Source: Myxococcales bacterium
Lineage (GTDB): Bacteria > Myxococcota_A > Polyangia > Polyangiales > Ga0077539
Direction: 5' to 3'
NCBI GenBank assembly: GCA_016792845.1
Contig: JAEUKH010000042.1
Span: forward strand, 124,001 to 188,000
DNA: 64,000 nt
A program made the position numbers and the translations under genes. A model generated the notes under the pieces. That model saw nothing but the letters and a program-made list of their open reading frames with translations, was not told where the DNA came from and searched no databases. How positions within the stretch are numbered: position 1 is the stretch's first letter; each line of letters opens with the position of its first letter. Shown piece after piece: positions 59,915-64,000 of the stretch.

Positions 59915-62095
59915 ATGGCCACCCTGAAGGTCTTGATCTTTGACCACGAACGCGGCTTCACCGAGGGCCTTCGGCGAGCCTTCGAGGCGCGTGGCTCTAC
60001 GGTCTTCGTGGTCTCGCAGATTGACAGCGAGGCGACGCTGTCGGCGATCCTCAGTCAAGAGCTTGGCGCCGACGGCAATCGCACCCTCGGCCCCGCCGAC
60101 GCGCTCATTCTGCTGAGCGCCGAGCTGCCCGGCATGAACGGCTACGCGCTGTGCAGCCGCATCAAGAAGCGCGACGACCTGCGCAACGTGCCTTTGATGA
60201 TCGTCTCCTCGGCGGCCACCGCCGAGGCCTTCGATCAGCACAGCAAGCTCAGGTCACGGGCTGATGATTACGTGCACAAGCCGATTTCGCCCGACGAGCT
60301 CCTCAACCGGGCGTCGCGCTTCGTCTCGCTCGGCGGGGCCCGTGACTCGGTCGAGCTCGGCGCCGACGACCTCGTGGTGCTCGATGAGACGGCGATGCTT
60401 GAGTCGCCGAGCAGCGTCGCGCCGCCCCCGAAGCCCGTCGATGCCGAGGTTTCAGGGCTCACCGATGAGGCGTTTAGCAACATCATGCTCGAGCCCGCGC
60501 CCGAGAGCGCCCAGGGCCCAGGGCCCGCGGGCGACGATTTCGAAGACTTTACGATGATCGCGAGCCGGGCTGAGCTGCCGCCGATCCCGTCGGCGCCCTT
60601 GCGCTCGGCGCCGCCGCCGCGCCCGGCGTCGATCCCGGCGCCGATGCTGGGCGGGTTGACGCCGCCCCCGCCGATCGGGGCCGCCCGCACGGGTCTCGAC
60701 CATGACCGCATGTCGCGTCAGGTCGAGGGCCTTGAGCGAGACCTCCAGGCGGCGCGCAACGAAGCGAGCCGGCTCCGCACCCTCGCCGACGAGTCGGCCA
60801 CCCTCCGTCGCGAGCTCGATGAGCTGCGCGCCAAGGCGGCCCGGGCCTCGGTGGCGTCGCCCTCAGGCGGCGGCGTCTCGACCCGAGAATTTCTCGAACT
60901 CCGCGAGGCGCTCAACCGCAAAGACAAAGACATCTTGCAGCTCCGCGAGTCGGTCAACAACCGCGACAAAGAGCTGCTCGAGCTGCGCGACAAGATCCTC
61001 CAGGCCGACCTGAGCCGCGCCGATTTTGACGACCGGCTCATCGAGCGTGAGCGCGCCTTCGAATCGCTCCGTGAAGAGCTTGAGCAGACCCGCGAGACGG
61101 GCACGGCGGCGAGCGCGCGGCTCCGGGCGCTTGAGACCGAGCTCACCGCGGCGACGACCGAACGAGACGACCAGGCGCGGGCCCTCGCAGCCGCCCAGGC
61201 GGCCCACCTTGCAGCCCTCGCGGCCGCCGAATCGCGCCAGTCTGAAGCCCTTACCGCACGCGACGCGGCGCAGGCCGAAGCCCTCGCAGCACGCGACGCG
61301 GCGCACGCCGAAGCGCTCGCGGCGGCAGAGGCGCGTCTCAGGGCCCTCGAAGCCGCGCATGCCGAAGCGCTCTCGGCCCTCAAGACCGAGCTTGAGCAGG
61401 CCCACGAGGTGGCCGACAAGGTGCGTCAGCAGAGCGTGGCGAGCGCCGAGACGCTGCAGCGCACGCAGGCTGAAGCCCTCGCGGCGCATGAGGCCGCGAA
61501 GACCCAGTCTGAGCAGCGCGTGACGGAGCTCGAAGCGCAGCTCCGTGAGCGTTCTGAGGCCCTTGAGCTGCGTCAGAAGGCGAGCGAGACGCTTGAGGCT
61601 GAGGGCGCCTCGCTCCGGGCGAAGCTTGAAGCAGAAGAAGCCGCCCGTGCGGCGGCCGAGAAGGCACACGCCGAGGCCCTCGCGGCGGCCGAGAAGGCTC
61701 ACGCCGAGGCCCTCGCGGCGGCCGAGAAGGCTCACGCCGAAGCGCTTGAGGCGCAGGCGTCCGAGGCGGGGCAGCGCAGCACGACGGCCGAGAACGAGCG
61801 GCAGCGCCTGGTGGCCGCGCACGCGGCGGCCCTCGCCGCACAGATCGCCGCGCACGAGGCCGCGATCGCAGCAAGCAACGAGGCGCACGCCAAGGCCATC
61901 GAAGCCATCGAAGCGCAGCGCGACGCGCAGGCCGAGCGGGCCGACAAGCTCGCGCGCAAGGCCAGCCACGACCGCGAAGTGCTCGACCGCGCCCGCCGCG
62001 CGCTCGACATCGCCGCGGCCTTGGTCGACGAGACGCAGCGCAGCGACGCGACGCCTGCTGAGAGCGCGCGCCACGCGAGCTCAGACGCCGAGTAG
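59915..62095 (+). CDS. FrzS/AglZ-like pseudo-receiver coiled-coil protein
   Basis: This is a 726-residue protein. Residues 5-130 form a receiver fold very similar to FrzS: LKVLIFDHERGF, GYALCSRIKKRDDLRNVPLM, KLRSRADDYVHKPISPDELL. The phospho-acceptor position carries Ser68 (ALILLSAELPGMNG) instead of Asp, as FrzS and AglZ also depart from the canonical Asp. A Pro/Ala linker (residues 160-270) leads to about 450 residues of Ala/Glu/Arg-rich coiled coil with AEKAHAEALAA-type repeats. FrzS and AglZ organise gliding/type IV pilus polarity in Myxococcus, so a role in motility or polarity is likely. No frz or agl gene is adjacent. Confidence 0.85.
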   Translation: MATLKVLIFDHERGFTEGLRRAFEARGSTVFVVSQIDSEATLSAILSQELGADGNRTLGPADALILLSAELPGMNGYALCSRIKKRDDLRNVPLMIVSSAATAEAFDQHSKLRSRADDYVHKPISPDELLNRASRFVSLGGARDSVELGADDLVVLDETAMLESPSSVAPPPKPVDAEVSGLTDEAFSNIMLEPAPESAQGPGPAGDDFEDFTMIASRAELPPIPSAPLRSAPPPRPASIPAPMLGGLTPPPPIGAARTGLDHDRMSRQVEGLERDLQAARNEASRLRTLADESATLRRELDELRAKAARASVASPSGGGVSTREFLELREALNRKDKDILQLRESVNNRDKELLELRDKILQADLSRADFDDRLIERERAFESLREELEQTRETGTAASARLRALETELTAATTERDDQARALAAAQAAHLAALAAAESRQSEALTARDAAQAEALAARDAAHAEALAAAEARLRALEAAHAEALSALKTELEQAHEVADKVRQQSVASAETLQRTQAEALAAHEAAKTQSEQRVTELEAQLRERSEALELRQKASETLEAEGASLRAKLEAEEAARAAAEKAHAEALAAAEKAHAEALAAAEKAHAEALEAQASEAGQRSTTAENERQRLVAAHAAALAAQIAAHEAAIAASNEAHAKAIEAIEAQRDAQAERADKLARKASHDREVLDRARRALDIAAALVDETQRSDATPAESARHASSDAE
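61649..61747 (+). repeat. Three 33-base tandem repeats in the coiled coil
   Basis: Three near-identical 33-base units encode AAAEKAHAEAL. They are in frame and keep the heptad-like (11-residue) coiled-coil register, so copy-number change would extend the rod. Confidence 0.88.
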
Positions 62096-62100
62096 GGCGC

Positions 62101-63282
62101 TTAGAGCCCCCCTCCGAGGCTCGGGTGGAGCGCCTCAGGGAGCCGCCCCCGCGGCCCCTCGTGCCCGGTTAACTCCCTAGAAGTACGGTTGATTTCGCCC
62201 ATCATGGTCGCCGCGGCGGCGTCGAAGCTCGCGCGCTCCGAGGCCCCGAGGGGCGCCCACAGGCGCAGGGTGAGCGTAACCTCGTTGGGGGCACGGAACC
62301 ACCCGGCCACCACCTCTCCGCCGCGCAGCACCACGGGCCCCGGGCCCAGTGATTTCAGCATCGCCTGACGCAGCACCGACTCTGCGCCGAGCCCGGCGAG
62401 GCTGGGGCGCGCGTCGGTCAAGGCGTCGCGAAAGGGCAAGAGCGCGAAGCCCTCGGGGGGCGCGTCGGGCGGCACCTCGAACTCGGGCAAGACCCAACAA
62501 TCGTCGCCCAACGCGTCGACCGAAACGCCGACGAGGCCGAGGCCCTTCAACGCGCTCTGCGCGCGACCCAAGGCGATGCCGAACGCCGTCGCGAAATCGC
62601 GCATCGACGCCGGCCCGTGCGCCGCGAACCACCGCCGCCCCACCGCCTCGACCGCATCGGCCGCGTTCGGAACCACCTTCGGCCACGGCGCCACCGCGTA
62701 GCGCCACGGCCCCTCATCAACCGCCTGAGAGACCGTCTGACGCACCAGCTCGCCCTGGCACCACAGGCCCCGCAGCACCAGCCCCGCCACCGTCGCGCAG
62801 CCCACCCGCTTGCCCACGGGCCCCAACGGCCTCAACGCCCACCCCGGGAGCCCCGCCCGCAACGCCTCGGGCGTCTCGGGGCCTTCGAGGGCGCGTCGCA
62901 CGAGTTCGCGCAGGCTCACGAGCTCGCGCGAGGTGATCTCGGTCGACGCGGCGATGCGGGCCTCTCGGGCCGCGTGATCGGCCACGGCGAAGGCGCGGGC
63001 CAGGGGCGCCTCGCTCACGGGCACGACCCACATCATGCCCCGCGGGCCTGGCAACCACACGAGCTCACCCTTCGAGACCGCGGCGTCGAGCGCGGCCGCC
63101 GCGTCGGGCACCCCTCGCGCCGCCAGGGCCAGCCACGCGCTCGCCGCCGTCGGGGCGGGCAGCCAGCCCATCGCCGCCACCTGCGCCGAGAGCGTGCCCC
63201 CCGAAGGCGCCCCCAAGCCCTGCGCCGCGAGCCACGCGCGGCGGGCTTGAGAGAGCGAGAGTGCGTGCCGGGCTGAAGACAT
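62101..63282 (-). CDS. AlkZ/YcaQ-family winged-helix protein with altered active-site motif
   Basis: This is a 393-residue protein of the HTH_42 (YcaQ/AlkZ DNA glycosylase) family. The start reads HALSLSQARRAWLAAQGLG, and three winged-helix units follow, with GPRGMMWVVPVSEAPLARAF, GPVGKRVGCATVAGLVLRGL and the C-terminal GEVVAGWFRAPNEVTLTLRLW. AlkZ and YcaQ unhook DNA crosslinks through a Gln-x-Gln or Gln-x-Asp motif after the first helix. At that place this protein has MGWLPAPTAASAW (LPAP at 41-44), so both key residues seem to be Pro. It could be a non-catalytic DNA-binding member. The ATG was chosen over the TTG just upstream. Confidence 0.78.
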   Translation of the reverse strand: MSSARHALSLSQARRAWLAAQGLGAPSGGTLSAQVAAMGWLPAPTAASAWLALAARGVPDAAAALDAAVSKGELVWLPGPRGMMWVVPVSEAPLARAFAVADHAAREARIAASTEITSRELVSLRELVRRALEGPETPEALRAGLPGWALRPLGPVGKRVGCATVAGLVLRGLWCQGELVRQTVSQAVDEGPWRYAVAPWPKVVPNAADAVEAVGRRWFAAHGPASMRDFATAFGIALGRAQSALKGLGLVGVSVDALGDDCWVLPEFEVPPDAPPEGFALLPFRDALTDARPSLAGLGAESVLRQAMLKSLGPGPVVLRGGEVVAGWFRAPNEVTLTLRLWAPLGASERASFDAAAATMMGEINRTSRELTGHEGPRGRLPEALHPSLGGGL

Positions 63283-63353
63283 CAAGCCTTCAAGGTACCC
63301 CCCGCGGTCGCTTCGTCAATGCACAACCCGCCCCGCGCGACGCGCCCCTCACC

Positions 63354-64000
63354 TCAAGGGAAGCTCAGCACCGCCTCGGCAGACTGCGCTGCGATGGCGG
63401 CGTCGACCCGCGCGATCAAGCGATCTCGGCGCAGCAACACGGCCCCGAGCTGCGCGTCAGAGAGGCAGGCCCCGAGCGGGTCGGCGCCCATCGCGGCGCG
63501 CAGGCCATCAAGCGTAAGCGCCCTCACCCGCGCGATCAACGCGCGCGGAAAGTGACTCACCCGCGCGATGCGCGCAGCTTGCTCCTCGGGGCGCGCCCCG
63601 AGGCCCTCGTGCAAGGCGCTGAAGCTGGCGCCGTTGTCCATGAAGAGCATGGGCGTCGGGGTGTCGCCGGTGCGGCGCGGGCGCAAGATGTTGCCGCCCG
63701 ACCAGCGGTCGACGTTGTCGTTGAGGTAGTCAAAGATCAACAGCGCCGAGAGGTCAGCCGCCAAGGCGGCGTCACCGGGCGCGAGGGCGCCGTCGCCCAA
63801 GAGCTGCGGGTATCGCGCGACGTCGGGCACGGGCTCAAGCTGCCCGGGCACCCAATACAGCATCGCCCCGGGCACCTGCTCGCCGCGGCCCAAGAGCTCG
63901 GTCATCACGCGCTGCGAGAACGCAGCGTCGCCCGAGGCGTCGGCCACACGCTGGAGCATCGCCCGCGGCACCTGTCGACCGCACGCAGGCGGCGTTCGCC
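63354..64000 (-). CDS. Fam20C-like kinase-fold protein, N-terminus cut by window edge
   Basis: The frame is open through the right edge, so the N-terminal part is missing; about 215 residues are visible. LIFDYLNDNVDRWSGGN matches the catalytic loop of Fam20C-type secretory kinases (FDFL..N.DRH), and PMLFMDNGASFS matches the metal-binding LDNGxxF motif; both aspartates are kept. The C-terminal part is helical and ends LSFP. Fam20C-related kinases phosphorylate secreted proteins or sugars in animals; bacterial members are little studied. Whether a signal peptide is present lies outside the window. A start inside the window (a GTG) would exclude conserved sequence. Confidence 0.6.
   Translation of the reverse strand, partial: RTPPACGRQVPRAMLQRVADASGDAAFSQRVMTELLGRGEQVPGAMLYWVPGQLEPVPDVARYPQLLGDGALAPGDAALAADLSALLIFDYLNDNVDRWSGGNILRPRRTGDTPTPMLFMDNGASFSALHEGLGARPEEQAARIARVSHFPRALIARVRALTLDGLRAAMGADPLGACLSDAQLGAVLLRRDRLIARVDAAIAAQSAEAVLSFP

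Noticed and set aside
60863-62074. A 403-codon antisense frame in the FrzS-like coiled-coil region
   Set aside because: A mirror image of Ala/Glu/Arg repeats; no domain, and the plus frame has a recognised receiver fold.

Overview
This window is GC-rich, densely packed bacterial chromosome. The gene content points to a myxobacterium (phylum Myxococcota, probably the Polyangiales/Sandaracinus side): two Hanks-type Ser/Thr kinases with HRDLKPAN or HRDISPPN loops and C-terminal membrane anchors, many lipoproteins with Asp/Gly/Pro linkers, cysteine-rich repeat lipoproteins, an FG-GAP lipoprotein, a FrzS/AglZ-like pseudo-receiver coiled-coil protein and a mevalonate-pathway HMG-CoA reductase. This assignment rests on gene content only. 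No rRNA, CRISPR array, insertion sequence, integrase or prophage structural gene was seen. No stretch over about 300 bases lacks a gene.

Layout. 1-7.3 kb, all minus strand: a membrane protein cut by the left edge, an Old Yellow Enzyme, a DUF4139 lipoprotein, small lipoproteins and Aat (N-end rule transferase). 7.35-9 kb: an orphan Bet/RecT recombinase behind a LexA-like box, divergent from an RluA pseudouridine synthase. 9-14.3 kb: a kinase overlapping a TPR/PEGA protein, a cytochrome P450, and a divergent long-chain-type acyl-CoA dehydrogenase. 14.4-20 kb: secreted lipoproteins, one of them a 930-residue cysteine-rich protein. 20-25.3 kb: a tiny CxxC protein with a hairpin leader, an MMPL exporter, a fatty acid hydroxylase-type membrane protein and a glycosyltransferase. 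25.3-30.6 kb: a second cysteine-rich lipoprotein with the same N-terminal tag and a fibrinogen-like end, tRNA-Leu(CAG) with its own promoter and terminator, a beta-propeller lipoprotein and a D,D-carboxypeptidase.

30.7-35.7 kb is a glycolytic operon, gap-pgk-tpiA-secG plus an amidase, with ATGA overlaps. 35.7-41 kb holds an esterase, a CPBP protein whose Glu-Glu motif is Gln-Gln, an EEP nuclease, a DUF5722 lipoprotein and a coiled-coil membrane protein. 41.1-46.6 kb is the most striking block. It is one tight minus-strand operon running from a GbsR/MarR-type regulator through polyprenyl diphosphate synthase, DAHP synthase, class II HMG-CoA reductase and MenG to MenA. It joins entry points of both precursor routes (shikimate and mevalonate) to the last two steps of menaquinone synthesis. 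A 28-base imperfect palindrome overlaps its likely promoter.

46.7-64 kb: a MESH1-like HD hydrolase, a second kinase, an M1 aminopeptidase with HEAT repeats, a two-RRM glycine-rich RNA-binding protein, a rhomboid-like protein without the catalytic serine, an FAD oxidoreductase coupled to a HutF-like deiminase, an ECF sigma/anti-sigma pair, a PhaR-like regulator, a HAD phosphatase, the FrzS/AglZ-like protein, an AlkZ/YcaQ-family protein whose catalytic Gln pair appears replaced by Pro, and at the right edge part of a Fam20C-like kinase. Functions are family-level readings by eye; no database search was possible.
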